A stretch of 64,000 nt of DNA from Kribbella kalugense (GTDB lineage: Bacteria; Actinomycetota; Actinomycetes; Propionibacteriales; Kribbellaceae), in assembly GCF_004365875.1 (NCBI RefSeq), contig NZ_SODF01000001.1, positions 3,162,001 through 3,226,000 on the forward strand. The letters run 5' to 3'. The position numbers were made by a program, and so were the translations under genes. Under the pieces are notes generated by a model, which did not search any database, had not been told where the DNA came from, and worked only from the letters and a program-made list of their open reading frames with translations. Of the stretch, positions 34,769 through 43,610 are shown in pieces. The first letter of the stretch is position 1; each line of letters begins with the position of its first letter.

Positions 34769-35262
34769 GACGCGCCTCCTGTTGACCTTCGCGTCACACT
34801 CTCATGGCTGGGTCCGACCCATGGCTACGGCTCACCGGTAACCACGGGGCGGTGAGTCCGGTACCGCCTGATGGCGGTACTTTCCGCGCTGCGTATCGTG
34901 CTCTTAGCCTGTCGCCGGCGCTCTGAAGCTGGTCGATTCCGGTGCTCGAAAGTGACCTGGTGGGGGCCGTCTAGGACTCGGGTTCGCCAGCGGTGGTATG
35001 GATATTGGGACGCTGTCGGCCTCGCGTCCTCCGTACCGGTAGCTGGCATATCTCAAGATCACGACTGCGGAATGGTCGACGATGATCAGAACATTGCTAT
35101 AGGCAAGTTCCTGCTCCGTCACAGCCCCGTGAGACGTTGACAAACGACCATCATTGCCGAGCACTGCTAGGAGTCAAAGACGCAGGTCAGACCCGGATTC
35201 GGTGCCTTCGGCGTCAACAGTCCACGTGACTGGAAGAGATCTCCACCATCTTCGAAGGCGAT
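34769..35262. other. Non-coding region between the hypermodification gene and transfer operon
   Basis: About 490 bases without a convincing ORF on either strand. It has relatively AT-richer patches and a perfect hairpin at 34861-34880. It probably holds the promoter for the 34768 gene. Confidence 0.4.
34861..34880. terminator. Perfect 8-bp hairpin with TTT
   Basis: GTACCGCC-TGAT-GGCGGTAC followed by TTT lies about 90 bases upstream of the 34768 start. It can be a terminator for plus-strand read-through or an operator. Confidence 0.4.
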
Positions 35263-35658
35263 TCAGGCTCCTCGAACGACTGTTTCGGATGGGGTTTCGG
35301 GGCGGTGTTCGGTCCGCGAGCAGCCGAGGCGGGAGGTCCATTCGCGGAGGCGGCGGAGGGCTAGGTCTAGTTCGCGGTGGAAGGCGAGTGGGCTGGAGGG
35401 GGCGGCGTCTTCGAGGTAGGAGGCTTCCCAGAGGGTGCGGAGAGCGGAGAGTTCTTCGATGAGGGCGCCGTGGTGTGACCAGCAGGGTGGGATGACTTTG
35501 TGGTCCAGGTTGTAGCGGCCTGCCAGCCAGTCGACCCAGGTGTCGAGGCGCTCGAGTTCATCGGTGGCGGCACGTGCGTCGAGGTCTCGCCAGCAGATGA
35601 TGAATGGATCGTCGGTGGCGAGGTCGAAGGACTTCAGGAGGTCGTCGCGCGGTGTCAT
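35263..35658 (-). CDS. DUF4913-like transfer-operon protein
   Basis: ATG 35658 overlaps the upstream coupling-protein stop. The 131-residue protein has a central WVDWLAGRYNLDHKVIPPCW, then ELSALRTLWEASYL and a terminal REWTSRLGCSRTEHRP. This resembles DUF4913-type proteins common beside actinobacterial TraG. Such proteins have no known activity. It is the last gene of the minus-strand transfer operon. Confidence 0.6.
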   Translation of the reverse strand: MTPRDDLLKSFDLATDDPFIICWRDLDARAATDELERLDTWVDWLAGRYNLDHKVIPPCWSHHGALIEELSALRTLWEASYLEDAAPSSPLAFHRELDLALRRLREWTSRLGCSRTEHRPETPSETVVRGA

Positions 35659-37427
35659 TCGGGATTCCTTCTGCGACGGGTCGACTGCGCGATGCTGGCT
35701 TGGATCTGGTCTGCGTCCGCGCGGGCCGGCCATGGAGTCATGTTCAGGAGGATGGGTGGGGCGGTGCGGGCGAGGAGGATGCCGGTGCCGAGTGGAAGGG
35801 TGCGGATCACGTCGGGCGGGAGGATCGAGATGCGGCGGGTGCTGGTGGAGATGGTGCGTTTGCCGTCGGGACCTCGGCTCCAGTTGCGGATCTCCTCATC
35901 CCGATCGCCGCATACGGCCGCAAGGTCCTGTAGGTCTCGAGGTTGAGCGGAACCGCCGAGAATGAGGCGGAGGGTCGCGGCGTCCCACATCGCTGCAGCG
36001 GCTTGTTCGCCCCATTTGTCCCTCGCCTGGGCGAGGGATTGGATGACGACGAGAGTTGAGATCCCTGAGCCGCCGCCGTCGGCCATTAGGGAGGGTAGTG
36101 ACGGTACTGCGCACAGGTTGGCGATCTCGTCGAGGATCAGCGCGAGCGGGGGCTCGAGGCGACCGCCTGGGTTGCCGGCGGCGAGCTGTCGGGCGGTCTC
36201 GGTGATGTCCTCGAGGAGGGCCGCGATGAACGCTGATGTTGCGCTCGCACCGATGCCAGTGCCGAGTAGGTAGATGGTGCCGCGGTTGGCGATGAAGGTC
36301 TTGGGATCGAGGCCTTCGCCGTCTGCTGGGTCGAAGGACTTCCGTACGGCGGGATCGGCGAGGGCGGACAGAGCCGAGCGTACGCCTGCCCAGACGGCGT
36401 CTCGGGTGCGGCCGTCCATGCGGACGATGCCGTCGAGCGTGTCGCCCCAGCCTTCGGCGGCGTCGGGTGACCGGTTGAGGATGGTGACGGCTTCGATGGC
36501 TGAGGCGGGTTCGAGGCTCCAGCGGTAGAGCTGCGCGACACCGGCACCGTCGATGGCCGCGGCATGGAGGAGCCCACGCAGCGTCATCTCCGTTTGTCCG
36601 TGCCAGAACGCACCGTCGGACACACCACCCTTGGTGAAGCCTGCGCCGGCTGCGAGCCCGCTGGCTCGCACGATTGCTGTGGTCGGGTTTTCGCAGCCAC
36701 GAACCGGCGACCAGCGGATGCCTTCGACTTGCCCGAGTCCTTGTGGGTCGAAGATCGCTACCGGTCCGCGGGTTCGGCGAAGCTCGACGGTGGCTGCGAG
36801 GTTGTCTGGCCTCGTGGAGGTGGTGACGACGGCGCCGGGCGCGTCGATGATGGCGCCGATGATCTGGTGGAGGCCCTTGCCGGAGCGAGGCGGACCGAGT
36901 GCGATCTCGGAGTCCTCGACCGACGCCCAACACTCGCGCCCGTGCGATCGCCCGAGAAACCGTCCCACATCTGGTGGTTGCGGATGTCGGACGGCGGGGC
37001 GCGCGGACCGACCACGGCGCAAGACCTGGCCACGCCCAACAGATGCCTCGACGTCGGCAGCGGTGGCGAGCCCTGGGCGTTTGGCAAGAGACCTGGCACG
37101 ACGTGCCCCGCCGGCTTGGCGTTTCGTCCACAGGTAGTGGACGCCGACTCCACCCGTGATCGGAATCATCAGCAGCACCGTGAGTATGACCCAATAGACA
37201 ACGGGATGAAACGCTCGGCTCGGGAGTCCGAAGACCCGTGCAGGATCGCCCGGATCGAGTACAACCTTGAGCGCACCGGCCCATGGTGTGTGAATCCACT
37301 CGTGCGTTGTCAGGAGGCTGCTGAGACCGCCTGCGAGGTAGAGGATCCCCGCACTGGACAGCAATAGTGCGCCGCCGACGATGATCATGTCCGAGAGATC
37401 TCTGGGTGATCGTCCCCCAGTGTCCAT
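35655..37427 (-). CDS. traG: TraG/VirD4-type coupling protein
   Basis: ATG 37427 gives 590 residues. Two N-terminal membrane helices (MIIVGGALLLSSAGILYLAG and VVYWVILTVLLMIPITGGVG) anchor a cytoplasmic ATPase. Walker A is LGPPRSGKGLHQ and Walker B is LALILDEIANL; a helical all-alpha insert follows. Coupling proteins bring the relaxase-DNA complex to the type IV secretion channel. It overlaps the downstream DUF4913-like gene and is one base from the VirB4-like stop. Confidence 0.9.
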   Translation of the reverse strand: MDTGGRSPRDLSDMIIVGGALLLSSAGILYLAGGLSSLLTTHEWIHTPWAGALKVVLDPGDPARVFGLPSRAFHPVVYWVILTVLLMIPITGGVGVHYLWTKRQAGGARRARSLAKRPGLATAADVEASVGRGQVLRRGRSARPAVRHPQPPDVGRFLGRSHGRECWASVEDSEIALGPPRSGKGLHQIIGAIIDAPGAVVTTSTRPDNLAATVELRRTRGPVAIFDPQGLGQVEGIRWSPVRGCENPTTAIVRASGLAAGAGFTKGGVSDGAFWHGQTEMTLRGLLHAAAIDGAGVAQLYRWSLEPASAIEAVTILNRSPDAAEGWGDTLDGIVRMDGRTRDAVWAGVRSALSALADPAVRKSFDPADGEGLDPKTFIANRGTIYLLGTGIGASATSAFIAALLEDITETARQLAAGNPGGRLEPPLALILDEIANLCAVPSLPSLMADGGGSGISTLVVIQSLAQARDKWGEQAAAAMWDAATLRLILGGSAQPRDLQDLAAVCGDRDEEIRNWSRGPDGKRTISTSTRRISILPPDVIRTLPLGTGILLARTAPPILLNMTPWPARADADQIQASIAQSTRRRRNPE

Positions 37428-37428
37428 G

Positions 37429-38829
37429 TCACATCCTTCCGTCAGTGTCGAACAACCGAGCCTCGCGGGCGTGCCGAACGAGCTGTACGACGAACGATCG
37501 GCCGGGGAGGCGCCACAGTGCACGGCCCTTGGGGAGCTTCGCGATGGTGGACACTTCAACGTCCGTGAGCCCTAGCAGGGTCGCCGTACGGGCGAGCTGG
37601 TCGGGTTCTTGCCGCAGCATGATCCGTGTGGAGCAGTCGGCCAGCAGTCCTTCGGCCAGGGCGCGGGCTTCCGAGCCCAGATCGCCGACGGCGGCCAAGT
37701 CCGACAGGCGGTGGACGATCAGGATGTTGGAGACGCCCCACGCACGCGAGAGTTTCCACTGCTCCTGCATCCGACGTAGCAAGGCGGGATCCCGCATCAC
37801 GCGCCAGCCTTCGTCGTACACGATGAACCGCTTCCCGCCGGCCGGATCGGTGACCGCTGCCTCCAGCCACGACGAGGCGCACGCGAGCGTCAGGCGCAGC
37901 GCTTGATCATTGCCTCCGGCACCGATCCACGACGAGTCGAGGGAGACCATCGGAAGCGAGGGGTCGAACCGGGTCGTCGACGGGCCGTCAAACATGCCAG
38001 CCAGATCGCCGTGTACGAGTCGTCGGATCGCGTGGGCCAGCTCTCGGCTGTCGGCCTCTGAGGTGCCATCGCCGAGCCCTGGCGAGAAGAGGACTTCGAC
38101 CACGTCGGGAATCGTCGGTACTGGAATCCGAGACACCCTGTCGACGGCCAGATCGAGCGCGGTGTGCTCTACCGCGGACAACGGCCGGCCGAGCGTGGAC
38201 TCGGCGAGTGTGCCGAGCAGCGCGCGCCTGCGGGACCGGACGATTCGGTCCCAGTCGTCGTCTCCGACGCCGCTAGGACGGCTGCCGGCGTCCAGAGGGT
38301 TGAGCCTGGTGGATAGGCCCGGGCCGAGCTTGATGACCGATCCACCGACCGACTCTGCAACTGCCGTCCACTCTCCCTTCGGGTCGCACGGCACGTAGGC
38401 CCGATGGCCCAGTGCAATGGACCGCGTGATCAATGCCTTGGCCGTAGAGGACTTCCCGCTACCGATGACTCCTGCCAGGAGCAGGTTCGGGTTGGTGATG
38501 ACGCGTGACTGGTACAGCTCCCAGGGGTCGTAGACGAAGGACCCGCCGCTGAAGACGTCGTTGCCGATGTAGGTGCCGTTGGCACCCAACCCGCCTTCGG
38601 CGAGGAACGGGTACGCGATCCGGAGGATTCTGGTGGTCGCGCGATGGTTGTCCACCAGCAGCGGAAGCCCCCGACGCAGGCCGACAATCTCAGCCGGCAA
38701 ATGCTCGTCATCGGACAGGGGCTTGGCGGGCGCCGTTCTGCGCGACGCAACCCGGCTAGCCCGCCGATTGGCTCGCCTGGTTCGCCGATCTGTCTCGGTG
38801 GGTTCGAACCACCCAGTGTTCGCCTTCAT
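37429..38829 (-). CDS. VirB4-like conjugation ATPase
   Basis: The 466-residue protein carries Walker A (LAGVIGSGKSSTAK) and Walker B (RFIVYDEGWRV) with the conserved C-terminal arginine-rich strands (IMLRQEPDQLAR). It is shorter than VirB4 (about 800), because the N-terminal half is a separate protein, the SCO6880 homologue upstream, as in actinobacterial systems. It powers pilus/channel assembly. The start overlaps the SCO6880 stop by four bases. Confidence 0.88.
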   Translation of the reverse strand: MKANTGWFEPTETDRRTRRANRRASRVASRRTAPAKPLSDDEHLPAEIVGLRRGLPLLVDNHRATTRILRIAYPFLAEGGLGANGTYIGNDVFSGGSFVYDPWELYQSRVITNPNLLLAGVIGSGKSSTAKALITRSIALGHRAYVPCDPKGEWTAVAESVGGSVIKLGPGLSTRLNPLDAGSRPSGVGDDDWDRIVRSRRRALLGTLAESTLGRPLSAVEHTALDLAVDRVSRIPVPTIPDVVEVLFSPGLGDGTSEADSRELAHAIRRLVHGDLAGMFDGPSTTRFDPSLPMVSLDSSWIGAGGNDQALRLTLACASSWLEAAVTDPAGGKRFIVYDEGWRVMRDPALLRRMQEQWKLSRAWGVSNILIVHRLSDLAAVGDLGSEARALAEGLLADCSTRIMLRQEPDQLARTATLLGLTDVEVSTIAKLPKGRALWRLPGRSFVVQLVRHAREARLFDTDGRM

Positions 38830-40259
38830 CCGAGACCGACCCCGAACGGCAGCGCCGCAGCGAGGAACCCTTCGACCTGTTGCCCGACGAGACGCCGTAC
38901 GTCGAGCAAAGCCTGCGATGCCGCGATCTCGATCTCAGTACACGCCTCGTCGAGACCGTCCTCGGTGTCCGCCGAAACTGCAATCAGTCCGATCCAGCGG
39001 ACGTCGCCGTGCCCGGCAGCAAGGTCTTTCTCCCGTTGAGCAACGTCGGCGTCGAGCTGGCGGTCTTCTTCGGTCTCCATCTGCCCGACACGCTTGCGGG
39101 TCGCGCGATCGGTGACCCGTTCGACCTGGTGACGACGGGCATCGCGGAGCGCCTTGCCGATCGGGACCGGTTGCAGTACGAGCGAGAAGGTCCGCCGGAT
39201 CCCCGGCTTGAGCAGGAGCGGGCTCAGGAACGACGGCGTCGCCCGCAGCCGGGGCCACTCGGTAACGACGTACACCCGATGGAACGACGAGTCGGTCCGC
39301 AGGTGGTCCCAGGCCGCATCGACGGCCAGCGGCGCTGCGTCCACGGGATCGATGTCTCCGACAAGCGTCCGCGTCGCAGCAGGGTCGAAGGCTACGCGCA
39401 AGCTGGCGGCCAGGTCGGCGGCGTTGAGCCAAGCGCCTGCGACGCCGGCTGCCGCGAACGAGGTCTGGAACGCACGCGACTCCGAGTCCAGGACGGCCAT
39501 GGCCCCGGCCAGGCCCCCGCCGTACTTACGAACCTCCTTCGAAACCGCATCCAGGTTCAACGCAAAGCTGAACAGCGTCTCGTGCCTAGCCGCAGCTGGC
39601 GCCGCATGCTGCAACAAGTCACGGTAGATCGCTCCCGCGGGGCTCGCTGGATCCAGACCGCGCTTGCGCGCCCAGTCGCCCAGCCCGTCGCCGGGATCTG
39701 GGATCGTCCGCTCGAGGATCTGCGCCCTCGCGATCCGGTTGCTCTGACACAGGCTGGCGATCATCCGGCCGTACGCCGCCACGCGACGGTCCTGCTCGTC
39801 AGAGTTCTGGAGCAGATGTGCGGGACCCTCGATCTTCGCGACCGCGATCAGCCGACGGCGCAGCGGATCGTGTACTGCGCCGATCGACGATCGAGTGTCC
39901 AGGATCCGCAGCGGGCTGGCTTCGCTCGGCAACTGCAGCACGCCATGTCGGCGCGGCGCCAACACGTTGGCCCGGTACGACTGATTCCTACGGAGTCCGC
40001 GGAGCACATGGGCTGTTCGCAACACGACCCAGCGGTACGCCGGCAGTCCCTCGAAGCGTCCGAATGCGGTGACTGCGCAGACGACTGTGGTGGTCATGCC
40101 GGTCATCCGGATCGCCGGCGGCCAGCCGGCGAGCAGTGAGGTCAGGGACAAGACGATGCCGATGATCACCAGTGCCACCTGGATCGGTCGCAGACCGAGC
40201 AGTAGCGAGTTCCGCTGTGGTCGTGGGAATCGTGCTGAGAGTGCGTTGGACATCGTCAT
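38826..40259 (-). CDS. SCO6880-family conjugation protein
   Basis: The 477-residue protein has two N-terminal membrane helices (VALVIIGIVLSLTSLLAGWP, then MTGMTTTVVCAVTAFG) and a long cytoplasmic domain with FSFALNLDAVSKEVRKYGG and HRVYVVTEWPRLRATP. This is the PrgI/VirB3-plus-VirB4 N-terminal-like protein of actinobacterial T4SS loci. It overlaps the VirB4-like and VirB6-like genes on both sides (four bases each), a tightly coupled operon. Confidence 0.88.
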   Translation of the reverse strand: MTMSNALSARFPRPQRNSLLLGLRPIQVALVIIGIVLSLTSLLAGWPPAIRMTGMTTTVVCAVTAFGRFEGLPAYRWVVLRTAHVLRGLRRNQSYRANVLAPRRHGVLQLPSEASPLRILDTRSSIGAVHDPLRRRLIAVAKIEGPAHLLQNSDEQDRRVAAYGRMIASLCQSNRIARAQILERTIPDPGDGLGDWARKRGLDPASPAGAIYRDLLQHAAPAAARHETLFSFALNLDAVSKEVRKYGGGLAGAMAVLDSESRAFQTSFAAAGVAGAWLNAADLAASLRVAFDPAATRTLVGDIDPVDAAPLAVDAAWDHLRTDSSFHRVYVVTEWPRLRATPSFLSPLLLKPGIRRTFSLVLQPVPIGKALRDARRHQVERVTDRATRKRVGQMETEEDRQLDADVAQREKDLAAGHGDVRWIGLIAVSADTEDGLDEACTEIEIAASQALLDVRRLVGQQVEGFLAAALPFGVGLG

Positions 40260-41479
40260 TCTCCCTGCTCCGATACCGAGTTGGCGCTGTCCCCGGGTCC
40301 GCTGGAGTCGCCTTCGACCGACACCTCGCTGGTTGCGACGGCGGTGGCGGTGCCGCCTGTATCCGAGCCTGCTGTCGGCGGAGCTTCAGGCTGCCCGGCC
40401 GAGTCCCCCGCTGGCTGCGAGTCCGCAGAGTCCGTCGCTTGATCGGAGTGCTCGCCGGCATCGGTACCACTGTCAGCTGTCGACTCGCCATCGGAATCTT
40501 CATCGCCGCCGACGACCGGTGATGAGTCGTCCTTGTCCGAGCCGCTGAAGTCTCCGGCGGCCCACTGCTGCAGGCGTTCGAGTTGGTCCTTGCCCGCCTC
40601 GACTCCGGCTGCGCCCTGCTGGAGGATGCGCGTCGCCGCTTGACCCTGGTCACCGGCCCAGTGAATGAACGAGTAGGTCGCCATTGGAGCGAACGCCGCC
40701 ATCGCGACCAGCAGGATGCCGGCGATGAACGTGCCGATATTCGGCGCATCGTCCTGTCCGGGTGCCCCGACAGCAGAGAAGCCAAGTGTGAAGACGAGCG
40801 CCATGGCGATCTTGGAGAACAGCAGCGCGCCGACGATCTCGATCCACCGCCGAAGCCAATGCCGGGTCGCCGACCAGGTCCAGCTGACCATCGCGACGGG
40901 CGCGAAGATGACGAACGCAACCAGTGCAACGTCGCGGATCAGCATTACGAAGTACAGCGAAAACATCGCGAGTAGACCGAGCTGGACAGCCAGGAGAAGG
41001 ATGCCGCCCAGCGTCGGTGCGGTCAGGAACACCGTGATGTCAGTCATCCTCTTGATGCCATTCGTAGCAGTGCTCCTGCCGAGGATGCCTGTCGAGATCT
41101 CGTCTACGACCCGTCCGCAGGTCGCAATAGCACCGACCGCCAAGGGCACCCCGGCCGTTCCGACCAAGGCGCCGACGGCCGCGTGGCCGAGGCGGGCGGG
41201 CTCGCGGCGGATCACGGCGGAGACACATTGCAGGATGAAGACCGCGACGAGGATCGGGAGCGAAAGTCCGATCATCAGGTCCAGGTTGTCCTTCCACCAT
41301 GTCTGGTCGAAGGTAGGCGACGTGCTGGTGCTGAACGTTTGAAACACGGTCACCGACAAGTCGGACAGGCCGTTCGCAGACCATCTGAGGAAAGAGTCCC
41401 ATGCTGAGTTCGCGGCCTTGCTGCCCAGATCCCCGACGGCGCAGCCGACCGGGTTCAGGAGGCAATCACTCCACGCCAT
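40256..41479 (-). CDS. VirB6/TrbL-like polytopic membrane protein
   Basis: The 407-residue protein has five to seven hydrophobic segments (LMIGLSLPILVAVFILQCVS, GILLLAVQLGLLAMFSLYFV, VALVAFVIFAPVAMVSWTWS, GTFIAGILLVAMAAFAPMAT), then an acidic Ser/Asp/Gly-rich C-terminal tail of about 120 residues. It is the predicted inner-membrane channel component of the conjugation machine. It lies between the DUF6112-like gene and SCO6880. Confidence 0.85.
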   Translation of the reverse strand: MAWSDCLLNPVGCAVGDLGSKAANSAWDSFLRWSANGLSDLSVTVFQTFSTSTSPTFDQTWWKDNLDLMIGLSLPILVAVFILQCVSAVIRREPARLGHAAVGALVGTAGVPLAVGAIATCGRVVDEISTGILGRSTATNGIKRMTDITVFLTAPTLGGILLLAVQLGLLAMFSLYFVMLIRDVALVAFVIFAPVAMVSWTWSATRHWLRRWIEIVGALLFSKIAMALVFTLGFSAVGAPGQDDAPNIGTFIAGILLVAMAAFAPMATYSFIHWAGDQGQAATRILQQGAAGVEAGKDQLERLQQWAAGDFSGSDKDDSSPVVGGDEDSDGESTADSGTDAGEHSDQATDSADSQPAGDSAGQPEAPPTAGSDTGGTATAVATSEVSVEGDSSGPGDSANSVSEQGE

Positions 41480-41491
41480 ACCCGGATCCCC

Positions 41492-41782
41492 CTAACCGAT
41501 TTGGATGCCGCTGAAGAAGCGGATGATCGGGTTCGCCGAGGCAATCAGAATCGCCGCACCTGCTGCTATCAGGCAGCCGAGCTTGCCGCGACCTGCGTAG
41601 TGCGAGTTGCTGCCAAGACTCCCCATCGCCCACGCGACGGCGGAGATGACGAATGCGGCCACGCAGACGACCAGACTGAAGGTCTGCAGCGCACCGACGA
41701 TCTCGCGCAGTGCAGGGAGGCCGGGAAGACCATTGGAGTTGGGACTGACTCCGGGATCTTGGAGTTGGAAGAAGCTGAGCAT
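41492..41782 (-). CDS. DUF6112-like small membrane protein
   Basis: The 96-residue protein has two membrane helices (TFSLVVCVAAFVISAVAWAM and CLIAAGAAILIASANPIIRF) joined by a short GSNSHYAGRGK loop. It is typical of VirB2/pilin-like DUF6112 proteins in actinobacterial transfer operons. It lies between the NlpC/P60 hydrolase and VirB6-like genes. Confidence 0.8.
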   Translation of the reverse strand: MLSFFQLQDPGVSPNSNGLPGLPALREIVGALQTFSLVVCVAAFVISAVAWAMGSLGSNSHYAGRGKLGCLIAAGAAILIASANPIIRFFSGIQIG

Positions 41783-41821
41783 GCGTTTGCCTCCTGATGC
41801 CGGACAGCACCATTGGGTTGG

Positions 41822-42763
41822 TTAGGTGGTCGGGTAGATCGGTGGCGCCCAGCCGAGATAGGTGGCACCCCATTGCTTCTCGATTGCGTCGACGTCGACG
41901 AGGTACACGCCGCCCTGGCCGGGCACGCGGTCGCCGATGTCGTTCGACACGGTCTGGCCGTTGCCGACGTACACCGCAACGTGCCCGTAAGGACCTTGGG
42001 TCGCCCAAAACAGCAGCGCACCGACTGGCGGCCTCCGGTCGTCGGGGTGGGCGTTCCCGCTGCTGACCATCTGGTTCCACTGCTCGCCTGCCGAGTAGTA
42101 GCCGGAGTTGGAACGGCCCCAGATGTTCGACGCCAGGCGAGCGCACAGCTGGTAGTAGCCGCGGCTGCCGACGAGGTCGAGTGCTCGGCGAACCGCCGCG
42201 TCGGCACCAGGAAGCTGGTCTGTGTCGCCAGCTCCCCAACTCCCGCAACCGTCGACGACGGGCGTCGAACCGACGAGCCGTACTGCCGCTTCGTAGTTGC
42301 TGCGGTAGTTCTTGCCGTCCGCAAACGCCGACCGCTGCACCTCCTGCGCAGCCTCCCACGGCTTCAACGCTGTCCAGCCAGGCAGATTCGCGAGGGCCGC
42401 GTAGAACAAACCCGCCGCACCGGCCGGGTCCATGCGTACCTCGACCGGGCCCCAGCCGTCACGCTGCTGGAAGAGGCCGCGCGAGTCTGAACCGGCTGCA
42501 TCTCCTCGGTCCGTGTTCTGTAGAGATGACTCGGTCAGGGCTGTCATGACCGCGATGACCTTGCCGGCCTCGCCCATTCCGTAGCGATCGCCGACGCCCA
42601 CGATCACTGCAAGGTTGGAGGCCTGCTCTGCGTCGAGGCTGAGGGCCTTCGAGGTCTGGTGCGCCTCGCAGGCGCCCTGTCCCTTCGCCACACTGACGAG
42701 CGGAGTCACCAGGCCGACGGCTGTCGCCAAGAAAGTTCCCACGGCTACGAGCTTGAGGATCAC
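41822..42763 (-). CDS. VirB1-like cell-wall hydrolase (NlpC/P60-type)
   Basis: GTG 42763 overlaps the upstream stop (GTGA), so I prefer it to the longer 42799 start. The 313-residue protein begins with a membrane anchor (VILKLVAVGTFLATAVGLVT). A lysozyme-like region follows (GDAAGSDSRGLFQQRDGWGP). A C-terminal NlpC/P60 domain has Cys in YYQLCARLASNIWG and His in YGHVAVYVGNGQTVSND. It would open the peptidoglycan for the conjugation channel. Confidence 0.85.
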   Translation of the reverse strand: MILKLVAVGTFLATAVGLVTPLVSVAKGQGACEAHQTSKALSLDAEQASNLAVIVGVGDRYGMGEAGKVIAVMTALTESSLQNTDRGDAAGSDSRGLFQQRDGWGPVEVRMDPAGAAGLFYAALANLPGWTALKPWEAAQEVQRSAFADGKNYRSNYEAAVRLVGSTPVVDGCGSWGAGDTDQLPGADAAVRRALDLVGSRGYYQLCARLASNIWGRSNSGYYSAGEQWNQMVSSGNAHPDDRRPPVGALLFWATQGPYGHVAVYVGNGQTVSNDIGDRVPGQGGVYLVDVDAIEKQWGATYLGWAPPIYPTT

Positions 42764-43381
42764 TGCGGCAGCTCGTTGGTGGCCGACCAGAACGTGCACT
42801 CTGGCCGACAGATCACGCTGACTGTCAGATGCCGCTCAGTCCTGGTCGTCGCCCCGTCGACCACGTTGTCCTGCGTTCCACGGACGAGGGAGAGCGTGCC
42901 AGCCCTTCGGCGCTCGGGGATCCCGGGCGAGTGCCTCCAGCTTGGGTGTCGTCGTTGCCGTGACGTCCCGCAGGCTCGCCCGTGCGCCATGGGCCTTCAG
43001 CTCCTCCCATTGGCTGGCGTAAGGAAGCATGCTGCGTGCGATCGGCGCCGAGTCGGGCGCCTGCAGCGAGTCCGCGAACGACGAGACGACGTTCTGCCAC
43101 TGGGCGTACGTATGAACCGCCGTGTCGTAGGTCCAGATCGCCCTACCGAACGCAATCGCGTACTCCACCGGATCCGTCGTCGCCGGCCGTACCCAAACCG
43201 ACAACGGCGCCGGACCCGGCGTCGCCGTACCAGTCACCTGGCCGGCACTGGATTGACCTGACGCGCCATGAGCAACCTGCGGGGTGTTTCGCCAACCGAT
43301 CACGACCGCCAAGATCACGACAACGAGCAGGATCAGGATGACGACCGGTACGACGAGCTTCGAGTTCGTGACTCGACGCAT
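42760..43381 (-). pseudogene. Membrane-anchored transfer protein (TcpC/VirB8-like?) with a frameshift
   Basis: The main frame encodes 181 residues: one N-terminal helix (VVPVVILILLVVVILAVVIG), then a periplasmic domain ending abruptly after WHALPRPW at 42836. A different frame continues with SLVRGTQDNVVDGATTRTER and LTVSVICRPECTFWSA to a TGA at 42760, a plausible beta-strand C-terminus. The GTG of the NlpC gene overlaps that TGA, which indicates the original protein ended there. The shift lies near 42890 (one extra base). It is either a mutation, a sequence error or a programmed +1 shift. Confidence 0.62.
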
Positions 43382-43382
43382 G

Positions 43383-43553
43383 TCAGAGTTCCCTTCGTGT
43401 CTTCACTGGCCGGAGCCAAGCGATGAGTGAGCGCGCAACGGGCGCGGGGATGATGCCGACAGCGGCCTGCAGGCGCAGGTAGAAGCGGAACTGGGCGAGG
43501 TAGTACCGAACGAGCCAGTTCCGGCGGCGTGGATGCCTATCCAGGTTGTTCAT
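43383..43553 (-). CDS. Small basic hypothetical protein in the transfer operon
   Basis: ATG 43553 gives 56 residues: MNNLDRHPRRRNWLVRYYLA, then RFYLRLQAAVGIIPAPVARS and a basic end KTRREL. It is very basic and partly hydrophobic. A CGTTGAGCTTCC motif touches its start codon. The next gene starts one base after its stop. These placements make it likely real despite the short length. Confidence 0.5.
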   Translation of the reverse strand: MNNLDRHPRRRNWLVRYYLAQFRFYLRLQAAVGIIPAPVARSLIAWLRPVKTRREL

Positions 43554-43565
43554 GGAAGCTCAACG
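43554..43565 (-). promoter_or_regulatory. Motif CGTTGAGCTTCC abutting the start at 43553
   Basis: Exact copy, on the minus strand, of the motif at 7979-7990. Confidence 0.4.
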
Positions 43566-43610
43566 TTTGAGCCCTCGTGACCCTCGAGTAACTTCGCCGG
43601 TAACTTCGAA

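Noticed and set aside
35137..35170. TTGACA box in the 35.1 kb gap as a plus-strand promoter
   Set aside because: No -10 box at proper spacing and no plus-strand gene follows.
38880..40139. Plus-strand 419-residue ORF opposite SCO6880
   Set aside because: Antisense shadow with Arg/Gln-rich composition; the minus strand is a known family in an operon.
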